This document shows, in pieces, positions 22,401 to 33,659 of a stretch of 64,000 nt of DNA. How positions within the stretch are numbered: position 1 is the stretch's first letter; each line of letters starts with the position of its first letter. The notes beneath the pieces were generated by a model, which made no database searches, had not been told where the DNA came from, and saw nothing but the letters and a program-made list of their open reading frames with translations. A program made the translations under genes and the position numbers. Origin of the DNA: Nectonema munidae (lineage: Eukaryota > Nematomorpha > Nectonematoida > Nectonematidae); NCBI GenBank assembly GCA_030549495.1, contig JAUIRK010000168.1:434001-498000 (forward strand), read 5' to 3'.

Positions 22401-23934
22401 ACATAGATCTACATATACTTAGCAGTTTTGTTGTGACTAATTTGATTTGAAAATTTACTTTTGTCACCCCCTAAACAAGATGGCATTGTTTCTGTTTTTT
22501 CTAGGTATATTTTTTTGTTTTTATTATACTATACATGTACATGATATATTAAAGCTTCACTATCAAAAAACATATATTCTACTATAGATAGAATTCTTGA
22601 AAAAGAGAACTTATTTTAGCAACTTGTTTTAATTTACATTGTTATGGAAAAAAAAGAGATTGTTGAGACAAAAGAGCTAAAAAAAATAGTAAGCATATTG
22701 TCTATCATCTAATCCCATCATTTGACTTATTCATCCGTTTCACCTTGCACAAATTGATATAGTGTTTTATTTTCTAACAATTTCGCAGCTCATATTTTTT
22801 GAAAAGATTCAGAAGCCAATTACTTATCAATTATCGCTTTCAGTTATAATGTTTTAATAAATCGTAATGGCGTATTCTAATCAAGTATTAGAACTAAAAG
22901 TTTTTCAATTATTTTTGAAGTAAGATACTTTTCCCAATCATCTTCAAAACTTACTAAATTACTATTAAATATCAGAATTTTCTTATTTAATTTAACATAT
23001 AGTAGACACAACAGAGTCTTCACTAATAAAACTGTTAAAAACAATTCATTTTAGTTATTTAGGAGTAGTAATTAAAGTTTAACTTAAATGGAAAAGTCAT
23101 TTATCACATAATACAAAATTGTCTTTTCTATATGGAATTTTGTTAAGTATACACTATAATAAGTGGTGTCTAAAGTTTTTATGCTCTGGTTTGCTCCAGT
23201 CATGGTTAAGGGAATATTTCAAAGTAAATTATTCTTTGCCCGAAACTTTTCTTTTTACACTTGAGAAAGTTTCAACATATTCTTTGTGCATTTTGCTTAC
23301 AAAAATATTATTAAAATGGATGCTTTAGTTTTGTCATTCCAAATTATTCTTGCGTACTCATTTAAAACATATTTATCCTATCTAGAATGCGATATCATAA
23401 AAGCATTCAATTTTTTTTGAAGAATTCTATTTATCTTTCAGAAAGAAACTAAAGTTATAGTTACGTATTGAAGCTAATGATTGGAAGCTTCATTTAGTGT
23501 TTATGTCGAAATATTGAGTTGCAGTTTTAAATTTTATTTGATGTTAATCTTTATTTTATGATCTTTCTCCAACTTGCATGCTTATGGGTTTTTTGTCTTG
23601 AGCTGTGCATCTCGATAGTTATTTTCTTTACCCTTTTCACTTTAATTTTTTGAAATTTACATATATATAAATTTTCTTCCCTTTCTATAATTGTAAATGT
23701 ATATTTTTAATATATTTTTGACATCTATAAATAAACCTTCTTCTTTATAAACACAGTTAGTTCTAAGAATTACGGAATTACAAGTTTTTTGAAATCGGTC
23801 AATGAAATATAATAAAAATTTCTTTCTTTTTTTAGCTATTATATTAATTGTACAACTTATAATATATTAACTAATATATATATAAATATATTATATTAAT
23901 ATGTACAACTTATAAAATGATTTTTTATCTTTAG
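22401..23934. other. AT-rich region upstream of serpin-like exons
   Basis: This should contain the 5' exon of the serpin-like gene if that gene is intact, because exon 1 below opens inside a codon. No signal-peptide exon or promoter could be identified. Short open frames here are not convincing. Confidence 0.35.
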
Positions 23935-24150
23935 TTTCAATCAATTTACATCCAATTTATACTGAATGCAACTACAACACTGAGTTAGCAAATCAAATCC
24001 TTACTAATCCCGAAAAAAACGAAGTCTTTTCTCCTGTACTTTCTTTGATCACTGCATCAATTTTACACGAGGTATCATATGCACAGATAAATCCAAAATT
24101 GTTCTGTAATAATACTTGTTTAAAGTCAATTAATTCCAAAGAATGTAAAA
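23935..24150 (+). CDS. serpin-like protein, first visible exon
   Basis: Exon of a serpin-fold protein (serine-protease-inhibitor superfamily, usually secreted). It follows an acceptor TTTTTTATCTTTAG and opens two bases into a codon, so a 5' exon with the start and signal peptide should lie upstream. The protein reads ELANQILTNPEKNEVFSPVL then SLITASILHEVSYAQIN. This matches the serpin helix A to helix C region (kNvvfSPlSi..aL.m...GA...T..QI). It ends after KECK at a GTTTGA donor, which is weak, in phase 1. Coordinates agree in phase with the next exon. Confidence 0.65.
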
Positions 24151-24200
24151 GTTTGATCAATTTTTACTTGAATTTATTTTTAGTATTTTTTCTATCTTAG

Positions 24201-24408
24201 GTCCTAAAGATGACATTTTTATTAGCAATGAAGCTTTTCTATCTACCAAAACATCTTTATACTCAAAAACCATGAACACTCAATTAACTTTAAAAAAAGT
24301 TAAAAAAAAATATGAAGTTACTTTCTTGAAATATAAAAAAGTAAAAAAAAATAGTGTACTAGCAATAAATTATATTGAAATTAAATGTCTATTTTCAAAT
24401 TATTCCAG
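24201..24408 (+). CDS. serpin-like protein, second visible exon
   Basis: Separated from the previous exon by a 50-nt intron (24151-24200, ending TATCTTAG). The protein begins PKDDIFISNEAFLSTKTSLY, matching serpin strand s6B to helix D (l.iaN.lf), and continues with KKKYEVTFLKY and NSVLAINYIEIK, which corresponds to the IN.WV helix-F segment. It ends at a good donor, CCAG|GTAAGT, in phase 2. Very Lys-rich. About 35 residues that normally follow (T.GkI through the conserved TxLvLvNAiyFkg strand) are absent between this exon and the next, which is unusual. Confidence 0.65.
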
Positions 24409-24474
24409 GTAAGTTAACTATTATTTATTTATATACAATATATATAAATTTTTTTATTAAATTTCTTTTTACAG

Positions 24475-24795
24475 CTATGATGCTAAATTCTCTCCGACAA
24501 ACAAAAATACAATACCGATGTTGAGAACTAAAATGAATGGCTATACTTTTCAAATTATTGGCAAAAATTTTAAAGTTTTGAAAATTCCTATCCCTGAATT
24601 TAATTACTCTTTGATCATCTTGATTCCAATTAATATTTCATTGATTGAGAAGTTTGATTCTTCACTTATAGATCAAATACGAAGAGATACATCAGAATAT
24701 AAAGAAATAATTTTAGAAATGCCTGTTGTGGATATTAAGAAGTCTCTCTCCTTTAAGAAAAGAATATCAGATTTATTTGTTGAGAATCCGAATGT
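24475..24795 (+). CDS. serpin-like protein, third visible exon
   Basis: Follows the acceptor TTTCTTTTTACAG. It encodes YDAKFSPTNKNTIPMLRTKM, then FKVLKIPIPEFNYSLIILIP and ILEMPVVDIKKSLSFKKRIS, ending in DLFVENPNV. This is the serpin order W...F...T..vpMM, vleiPY.....m.iiLP, then v.lPkF.ie.s..L...L..lGi.dlF. The expected Trp and the NAiyFKG strand before it are not seen. The donor AATGT|GTAAGT leaves phase 2, which joins in frame with the distant exon at 39453. Confidence 0.7.
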
Positions 24796-24909
24796 GTAAG
24801 TATACTTGTCTATCATACTTTCACACAATTTACAAGTAAAAAAATCTGATACTGAAAAAAGATAATACTGAAAGTAACCATATAAGGGTATCAGCTTTAC
24901 TATGCCTAA

Positions 24910-25569
24910 CACTGAGAGAAAAATTAGTTCTACCCACTAATTAAATTAGCAAGGGCTCTTGTCCAAATTTTCACTAATGAATTAGTCAGGCTAACAAGTT
25001 TGAAAGTGTAAACTATCAAACTTAATTAGTAAAAAGTTAAGAATAATTGGTTATAATTTTTATTTGTGCTACATAAGTTATTTATGAGTATTTCGAGATA
25101 AACCTCAATGACAAAAAAAATAAACTTGAAAATACTTGTAAAAATTATTATCCATTACTAAGTAGAGCTTCTAACATTGCTATTACTAATCCAATATAGA
25201 TTTCAATAAAATAATATTAGATTTGAAAATTGATATAATAAGCTTATTTTTTTTTGAAAATTTATAAAACATATTTATTGATTAAATGGTCAAATATTTT
25301 GCTTTTAACGCCATCTAAATTTCTTGTTTATACTTCAAATGAGGTCTTCTCTGCATCTTTATGAGTGCATAATGTGTTTGCTATTAATTCACATTTATAA
25401 CATTGAAGAAAATAATGTAAATACTGTCTGGTGTTTTATTTACTTATATTTGTAAAAATAGCATAATTCGTAGCCCTAACTAACGAAGTTATTAAAATAA
25501 TCGTTAACTAATCCAAAGAACATCTTTACTAATATAATTAGTAAGTGGTGCTAATCTTTATTCTCAGTG
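24910..25569. mobile_element. 660-bp MITE with CACTGAGA ends
   Basis: The left end begins CACTGAGAGAAAAATTAGTT and the complement of the right end CACTGAGAATAAAGATTAGC. Similarity extends ~40 bp through an ACTAATTA(A/T)ATTAG block. No coding capacity. No convincing target duplication was found, so the superfamily is open; CACT ends could point to a CACTA/EnSpm relative but are not proof. Confidence 0.65.
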
Positions 25570-26105
25570 AATTTTACTACTTTTAATATAAAATCTTTCG
25601 CTTTTCTATTAAATTATTAGATTTTATATTAATTCAAGAAAATGTAGGACATTACTATGCAATATATCAAAATCACGTTACTATCTAAAATAGTACATTT
25701 AAAATCTATATACACGTATAGTAGTGCTACTACGTGTATAGTAAAATGTAGTACCACTATTTAGGTAGTCAAATAAGCTACTATTTACATAGTTAAATAT
25801 TTTAATTTATATGTTTGTTGAATTTCAACATTTTCGTTTTTTATATTTATTCTTTCTTTTAATATCAGATTTACAATTTTTGAATTGATTGATAATGGTG
25901 TTTTTTTATTATTAAATTAGTCAAAAAAGTATTTTATTATATATTAAAATAATATAACATGCAAATTGATGAAGAAAAGTATTGTGTTCTAGGAGAAAGA
26001 ATAAACTTTTTATCGAAGCGTAAATGATTATGTTTGACGTTTCAAGCAGCCAGTATGAAAATGAATTATATAATAGGTCATTAGAAATAATAATAAAATA
26101 TTATA

Positions 26106-26382
26106 CTAGTGATGGTAATTAACTGTGTTTTTGTTACCGTTTATTTTGCTAAATATCTTTTAACCGATAACCGGTTAATTTAGGAGAAAGTTTTTGTACA
26201 TATAGATATACACAAGATACAAAAATAGTTAGTAAAGGAAATCAAAAAAATCAAACGCAATTTTATTAAAGCATAATTACAAGTAATAGAACATCAAAAT
26301 AAGTTTATCTAGTGTTAGTCAATCTTATTCACCGGTAATAATAGGTTAATTTAAACAGAATAATATCACTAGATATTACAAA
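26106..26382. mobile_element. 277-bp MITE, hAT-like target duplication
   Basis: Short ends CTAGTGAT at both sides in inverted orientation. The flanking 8-mers ATATTATA (26098-26105) and ATATTACA (26383-26390) differ at one base. Interior AT-rich with GATAACCGGTTAA and CACCGGTAATA blocks. No coding. Confidence 0.5.
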
Positions 26383-26529
26383 AGACTGTTTGTAAAACCC
26401 CGGATTTGATCACTGAATTTCACGGAAATTAATTTAATTTCGGAAAATTTGAAAAATTTACACTGGATTAACCCTATTAGTGCTGGGCAAAATTTGTCCG
26501 CTCAAGTGCTGGGGAGGGGGGTGTAAAGT

Positions 26530-26550
26530 CCCCCCCCCCCCCCCCCCCCC
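26530..26550. repeat. homopolymer run of 21 C
   Basis: Uninterrupted C tract just inside the left end of the TTAA element, preceded by GGGGAGGGGGGTGTAAAGT. The two G and C blocks could fold on each other. Confidence 0.95.
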
Positions 26551-26569
26551 ATTTTTCTCAGATATTAAT

Positions 26570-27640
26570 AAGCTGAATTCAGTAGTGATATTCATTTTTT
26601 ATGAAAATCATTCAAACCTGTCAAAAAATTGATCTAAATGTGACAGCTCATCTCAAAAAGGAACTTTTGATCTAAATAATTATATAAAGTTTTCACACAT
26701 GTATACCCATTTTCAAATATACTGAATTCAGTGGTGATATTCATTTTTTATGAAAATCAATCAAACCGGTCAAAAAATTGATCTAAATGTGACAGCTCAT
26801 CTCAAAAAGGAACTTTTTATCTAAATAAGTATATAAAGTTATTTACACATGTATACCCATTTTCAAATATGCTAAATTCAGTGGTGAATTCATTTTTTAT
26901 GAAAATCAATCAAACATGTCAAAAAATTGATCTAAATGTGACAGCTCATCTCAAAAAGAAACTTTTTATCTAAATAATTATATAAAGTTTTTTACACATG
27001 TATACCGATTTTCAAATATGCTGAATTCAGTGATGATATTTATTTTTTTATGAAAATCAATCAAACTGTCAAAAAATTGATCTAAATATGACAGCTCATC
27101 TCAAAAAGAAGCTTTTTATCTAATTATATAATGTTTTTTACACATATATACCCATTTTCAAGCATGCTGAATTCAGTGGTGATATTCACTTTTTATGAAA
27201 ATCATTCAAACTGTCAAAAAAGTAATTTACATATGACAGCTCATCTCAAAAAAAAAACTTTTTATCCAAATAATTATATAATGTTTTTTACACATATACA
27301 CCCATTTTCAAGCATGCTGAATTCAGCGGTGATATTCATTTTTTTTTATAAAAAGCAATTAAAGTTATCAAAGCATTGATTTATATATGTCAGCTCATCT
27401 TAAAAAGAAACTTTTTATCTAAGTTAAAATAATAACATAAAGTTTTTTACACATATATACCCATTTTTAAGCATGCGTAATTCAGTGGTGATATTCATTT
27501 TTTTAATGAAAATCAATCAAAACTGTCAAAAAATTGATTTATCCCAAAAAGAAACATCTTATCCGAATAATTATATAAAGTTTTTTACACACATATACCC
27601 ATTTTCAAGTAGGCTGTGTTTACTGGTTATATTCCTTTTT
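26570..27640. repeat. tandem repeat, ~149-bp unit, eight copies
   Basis: The anchor GAATTCAG.GGTGATATTCA recurs at 26575, 26724, 26874, 27023, 27169, 27319, 27478 and, degenerate, near 27616. Each unit also holds TCAATCAAAC, TGTCAAAAAATTGAT, GACAGCTCATCTCAAAAAG and a TATACCCATTTTCAA block. The first three units are more alike than the last three. The same unit occurs three times at 46510-46940. Confidence 0.9.
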
Positions 27641-28061
27641 AACAGCATGACCGATTTAGTATAAAAACATATATTTTATGTAAAATTTGAAGGTATATTT
27701 TATTAGATATATTTTTGATAAAATTTTGATTGACATTTTCTAAAAATTAGCCATGATTATTGAAAAAATTAAATATATAAAGTGTTATGCGTTCCAAACT
27801 GTACATAATTATAAATTTTCATGGTATTATATAATATAGATGCTAAGTTACAGATAATGTCAAAATTTTGCTGAAAAATTTTAATTTTTTATTTTGATTG
27901 ACAGTTTTGTTCATGAAAGGGTCATTCAAATGGTTTTAAAAAATGCAGCTAGCGATTTTAGGAAAAGTCACAAAATTTGAAGGGATATGCTTCAGCCAAT
28001 TTTCTACAATTAATTTTTTAGTGAAGGGGGCGTTTTACGCCCCAAGCACTAATAGGGTTAA

Positions 28062-31000
28062 AGCTAATTTTTCTGTCACCAAATTTTAACAACTTTCACC
28101 GGATATGAATGAATTTCACTCAATAAAACGAAACCACTGGATTTGACCAAACTATCGAATTTGAACAAATTTGGCAGGTTTAAACGAAATATAATCCTAT
28201 TTGGGCAAATTATAAAATTTGAACAAATTTCACCTTATTTGAACAAATCTGCCCTGATTGACCGGATTTCCTTTAAAATTCGATTTTAAAGGACCAGATT
28301 TCATCAATAATGTTAAATTTGCAGGAAATTATTTGATTATATCAACTTTTTAAAACCATATTGGTTAAATTTCAAACTTATTTGTACTGAAGAGAAGTTT
28401 TTTTGAAAATATAAATAAAACTTATAAAAATATTTTAATATAAAATGGGGGAATGATAGTCATTTCTTAGTTAATTTTTTTTACAGTTTGTATTTTTCAA
28501 AAATATAAAAAATTTCCGAATATGATGATAGAAAAATGTTTATTTTTTCTCAACAAGAGCTGTATTGAAAATAGCAATTTGCATTACTTACAAAATATTA
28601 ATGTTTGAATAATATAATAAAAAAAATTATTATTTTTTATTTATTTATTTTAAAATATATAAACTATAAATATAAAAATTCTTAATATGATTAGTTTCGT
28701 TAAAATTCGATCGAATTTAATCTAATCTGGTTAAATTTAGTACAAATGCCAATTTAGGTAAAATCTGGTATTTGTACGAAAAAAAGTAAATTTACTGGGA
28801 AATTTAAAAAAGATTTGAAAATTATCATGAAATACTTCATCTCAAAAATTTAGTGAATATATTTCTAAAAAATGTATAAACAATACAAATAAGGATATTC
28901 AACATGATTAGTGTCGTTGAAATTCGGAGGAATTTAATCAAATCCGGTTAAATTTAATCAAATCCTGTGTTTATACGAACCCATACATAACATATGGGCA
29001 TAATCTGAAAGGAAACACACAAACTAACATTCACAGATACACACTAAAGTACTGCAAGGAGAGAACACCCTCGCTATACCCGCCAAAGCATACGCACGCT
29101 TGCCAACACTTGAAAAAAAATTAACGGGATACTTGTATAAACAGCCCTTATTTTTCACCCACAAAACTGTTTTAATTTTTTTTGTAATAAAAAACTGTAT
29201 GGTTTGAATATGCAAAATTTAAGTTCTTTTTTATCGTCCTCGGTAATTGAAATTTAAAAGGAAATATAATTCAAACATACATATAATTTAATAAATATAG
29301 ATTTTTTGACGTTATTATACTCATTTGTAAAATTTGGTAAACAAATTAATTGTAGATTTTTAAGGTAACATAAAAAATTAAAAATATTGTGTCGAATTTT
29401 TGCCGGAGATTGCCTACTTCAGAGGAAAAACATTGAGTGAACCTGCCGAAACTAGTCACGATATTTTAATCTTTTTAATTTACCTTTATAATTGTTCTTT
29501 GTTATTCCCAGTTTATTAGTAAATTATTGTTCACAAGGAATGTTTCAAAACTTTCTATCTTTAACTACAATTCAGCCAGCTGGATAAAGTTTTTTAACTA
29601 TTTGTTTTTTTTAATTAGCTGCACCGGTAGCCATTATACTAAAATATTTTTAAGGATTAATCTATTTAAGACTAAATTTCAAAGTATATCATGAGTTACA
29701 CTCTTTTTTATTTATAGGAAACTGCACTATTTTAGCTTGTATTGAAAATATTATCACTAATTTGAAAATATTAGTTTTATTTTTTAATTCATTATATTTC
29801 TATAATCTATATTACCAGCTGAACACTTTTTGGAAAAATTATTTCTACATTGATAAATAAGTGCAGTTTAATACTCTTTGTGGATGTTATAGGGGTACAT
29901 GTTATGAAACATATTTTTAATCTTCAAATTAGCAAAATAAAATTATTTTTATTTTTTAGCACCTCAAATGGCTTTTATGGAGTAAAATTTAAACTTCAGT
30001 TAAATCTGTTAAGTGCACTACATTTTACTTATACAACATGCGTGATAAACTTTTGAGGTTTATATTATTTTCTACAAACGAAGCAATATAAGAAAATTAA
30101 ATACATAAGTAAATGATTATTATCAGTCAGGCAGATGTCAATCACTGTTGTAGAAGTAAAGAAAAAAGTTTGATTTTCTCCGCCTACCGCAGTATTGTTG
30201 AAAAATTGACAGCAAACATATATTTATTTAAAGTAATAAACGTAATGCGAGATATACGTGGATAATGGAGAAAAAAAATAATGAAATGCAGAAAATTCAA
30301 AGTTTAAATTTTACAAAATTTTGATCAAACTTTCAATTATCTATATTTCTTAAAAATTATGTTATTTTAATTAAATTTAATGTTTTTTCTATTTTGGTGA
30401 AAAAGATAAAATATATACATAGTGCGATATAAAAAATCCAATGAAGACATTTATAAAATGCATATTAGTTTCAAATAATATTGAACTTTCAAAAATTAAT
30501 TGGAATTTTTCATCATCTTTCCTAAAAAGTTCATATTTCACAAAAAGCTTAACGACATTTTCACCGTTTTTTAAAGTTTTTAAAAACATATAAGTTCTTT
30601 CAAGTTTTCTTTGAATAAGCTTCAGAGCTTCAATAAAGCCAAAGTTTCTTTGAAAACTAAAAAAAACGTTAAAATATACATAAAAAACTTAGACCTAACG
30701 TTTACATGACTGGTTGTTGTTATCCCCAAGTATAATTAAATCTTTTCGTTTTTCAAATATTTCATCTTGATCTTTGATTACTTTTTCCACCAAACCATGG
30801 ACAAAACACAGATCTCTTTTTGAAATTCCAGGCCTGGTTTTTCTTTAAAAAGTATTGGATCGAATCATTGAAATTTCATAATAATCTAAATTAAATAAAT
30901 AATACCTTAAACACAAAAATATTATTTTAAAGTTATACTTGTTGGTAAATCGTAAGAAATAGATGATGTTACTGCTTTATTGGAAAATTGAAATCAATTA

Positions 31001-32649
31001 TTTATTTTCTTTTGTTTGTGAAGGTTTTCGCTATTTTTATATTTAACATTTTGATATGTTTGAAACTTTTGTAAAATTCTTCTTAAAGATATTTTTTATT
31101 TTTTTTAGTGCTTATGGATAGTGTCCAAAATCATTGAATCATAGTAGTGAATTAATCCCCATGTTCGTGAAGTAGAATTTGAATCTTGTTTGTTTTTTTT
31201 CTTGACTTCTGGAACATTATTTTCTCTGAACTTTCTTTCATTAGTGAATTTGTATCTTATATTTGCTTTGAGATACATCTAAGTAAATTTTAAGCAAAAA
31301 ATCTTAATTATATGTAATTACTAAAGTTATTTCACAGATTCTTTACTAAGTCCTATTTTAAAGAATAGACATAGAAATTCGTTTAAAAAACATTTTATTA
31401 CTCGAATAAACTTATATGGTGTTAGATAACTGAAAATTATAAAAAAAAAACTAACAGTCCATTTTCATATTTCAATATATCACAATATATTGTGTTGACA
31501 ACTTTTGACATATCTACTTTATTCGGTTCTAGCCCAGTTTTTGAAATAGAAGTTCTTCGAAAGAGAAAACTTGTGAAAAAAAAATCTAAAATGTCTGTAA
31601 GTTCACATTTGCTTCATCGAGTGTGAAACCATACTTTGAGATTCAAGTATTGTGAAAAAAATATTAAAATCACAAATTTCTTTTTCTTAACTTTTATTTT
31701 TAAAAGTTTTTCTTCTTTTATTTCATTTATAGTGGCATTTTCAAAATAAATATACTTACAGACATCTTTATCATAAATGGCAAAAAAATCTGATTCTAAA
31801 CTTAATTAATTTTCGCTATGAGTTCAATTAAATTAACGGAAATTACTTGATTTAATAACACTTTTAAACAATGATCGTTAAAATAAAATAAAGCGAGTTG
31901 AGACGTTCTATGGTAAAAAAAATATATATAAATTATTACTGTATGAATATATGAGTAGATATTACAAATTAATCATGAGATATGAATTAGCTTGGTTTCA
32001 GTTAGTGAATAAACTGACAAAAAAAAAGGATGTAGCAACTCATATAGATTTAAGCATTGATAAATATTGGTTTTCTTAACAAAATATGCATAATAATGTC
32101 TCCTAAAATACAAGCTTTGATATGAATTGAAAGAGAATCAAATCAAAAAATTTTGTGCCTATCCTTTATATAGCTTGATTGAATGGATAGTATTCAGATG
32201 AAAATAAGACTGATAATATTGATGACATACACCTATAAAGACATGGCCATATTTTTCATATTTTTTGTTCTATTCAAAATTGACATAAGTAAAAAGGCTT
32301 GGACTCAAAACGTAGAGTATGAATGAAAGTTGATTAAAGCACCAAATATTTTAATCTTGCATATAGGGTAATGAAATTAAATTTCGGTAATGGATAGTTA
32401 CGTAAGTTTGACAGAAATGATTTCAGGAAACTTTGAATTAAGTCATACAGAAATTATATGTCCTTTATTCAAAGATATAGCACATAAAAATTGAGAAATA
32501 AAACTGTATCTCAAATTTAGGCATCAAATACCGAATAAAGAAGAGTAAAAACTTGTAAAAATTTGCATTTTGACAATAGTTTGCTTAAAATTGGGCTTTA
32601 CATTAACTATAAAGTGGTTTATTTACTTTACCAATCTTTTTGAATTTAG
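28062..32649. other. intronic AT-rich sequence, no gene recognised
   Basis: 28075-28320 and 28680-28990 contain loose repeats of AATTTGAACAAATTT and CCGGATTTGA/CCGGTTAAATTTA. The same style precedes the TTAA element (26395-26465), so that element landed in an older repeat. A CCGAAACTAGTCACGA block near 29450 is unexplained. The remainder shows no structure I can name. Confidence 0.4.
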
Positions 32650-33265
32650 AGTCATATACATTTCACAAATTCAGAATAAATTACCCTTTCTTAATGAAAT
32701 AGTTAATACACTCTCCAAAAAGATAACAACAAACACCTTCAGGCAAAGTATCTGATATATCAAATATTAATTCATCAATCACATGATTATACTTTAGACG
32801 ATTATGTTGGGAGTTCTTTTTAATTCCATTGACCCTTTTCATGTTTTTATCCAAAGAAACATCAGAAAAATGCTTAACATAATTTTCTACTGTTCTTAAT
32901 CGATTTAAAAAAAGCCTTGTTTCAGCTGATCTTTCTGAGCAGAAAATCAGCATCTTTTAAGATTGAAATTTTGTTGAAAGACACCAATACAATGAGTAGC
33001 AAGATTACCCGATTTTAAACAAAAAACAAAGCCAAAAAAAATATTTTGACCATATTTTTCTATCCAGAGACGATATTTTCAAGAATTAAGTCATCAATCA
33101 TGTATTTTAAATCTTTTTCAAATCCTATGTGTTGAACCAAAGAAGACTAAGGCAATCAGACTAGTTCTATTCTTTTCAATTTTGATCTAAATTTAATTGG
33201 AATATTCTCCAACATCATATATAAATCACCTAATTTCAGTTTTATTGTTTTTTTCTCTAGGGTTT
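32650..33265 (-). pseudogene. decayed transposon-encoded protein (DI.HD.LEG-type)
   Basis: Minus-strand remnant. From 33265 the protein reads KLKLGDLYMMLENIPIKFRS, KLKRIELV and a SSLVQHIGFEKDLKYMIDDL segment. Further on, an open piece (32953-32681) holds RTVENYVKHFSDVSL, VNGIKKNSQHNRLKYNHVID and ELIFDISDTLPEGV. The order (LG.+y..L.n+P.k+RS.L..I.LV, then GIK..S..N.L.YFHV, then DIMHD.LEGV) corresponds to an uncharacterised transposon protein I recall from many animal genomes. Stops and frame changes are frequent, so it is dead. The superfamily name is not known to me. Confidence 0.5.
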
Positions 33266-33433
33266 GATGAAACACAAAAATTATCATAAAAAACAAATAA
33301 AATATTTTGTAAAGAGATTGATTTGGAAAATTTCTCCATCCAAAAAATCACTCAATAACTCATCTGATAATAAATGAGGGTTCTGAGAGAAAAAACCTCA
33401 TTATAAGCCAAAATGTGTTCACGTGTTCGACCT

Positions 33434-33652
33434 GAGGGGGCTTAGCTCCCTCAACTTATGTGTATATCTATGTTTAAGGTAACTTCTGGTTACCTAAACT
33501 TATCTAAATTAATAGTATTATTTTACTAATCTAAGTTATTATCTCATCAAGATACTAACTTTTAACTTACCTACGTCTGAGGTGCTTAGCCACCTCTTCC
33601 CTTTGTAGTGTGTTTGTTTATTAGTCTATGGGGTTGAATGGGGCTTATCCCC
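33434..33652. repeat. cluster of four GC hairpins
   Basis: Four stem-loops in 220 bp of AT-rich DNA: GAGGGGGCTTAGCTCCCTC (33434-33452, 8-bp stem with one wobble, TTA loop); AGGTAACTTCTGGTTACCT (33477-33495); GAGGTGCTTAGCCACCTC (33579-33596); and GGGGCTTATCCCC (33640-33652). Three share a GCTTA loop core. They resemble GC-cluster or double-hairpin elements known from some mitochondrial genomes, but the origin is open. Confidence 0.7.
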
Positions 33653-33659
33653 TGTAGTT

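Larger units (their letters stand above)
26472..28057. mobile_element. complete TTAA-flanked non-autonomous element, 1586 bp
   Basis: Ends are CCCTATTAGTGCTGGG (left, 26472) and CCAAGCACTAATAGGG (right, ending 28057), flanked by TTAA on both sides (26468-26471 and 28058-28061). This is the piggyBac signature: CCCT ends and TTAA target. A second GTGCTGGGGAGGGG block and a 21-C run follow the left end. It encodes no transposase. The body is eight ~149-bp repeats, then one unit of a different ~148-bp repeat, then a ~150-bp right end shared with 2460-2617. Confidence 0.85.

Noticed and set aside
25660-25800. CRISPR-like array or satellite of GTAGTA repeats
   Set aside because: The sequence has a small palindrome (TACACGTATAGTAGTGCTAC) and loose GTAGTACC motifs, but no regular spacing and no spacers.
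27131-27664. Open frames with repeated HIYPFSSMLNS peptides as a repeat protein
   Set aside because: They are chance readings of the ~149-bp tandem DNA repeat. The frame is broken in most units, and the peptide has no codon-level conservation.
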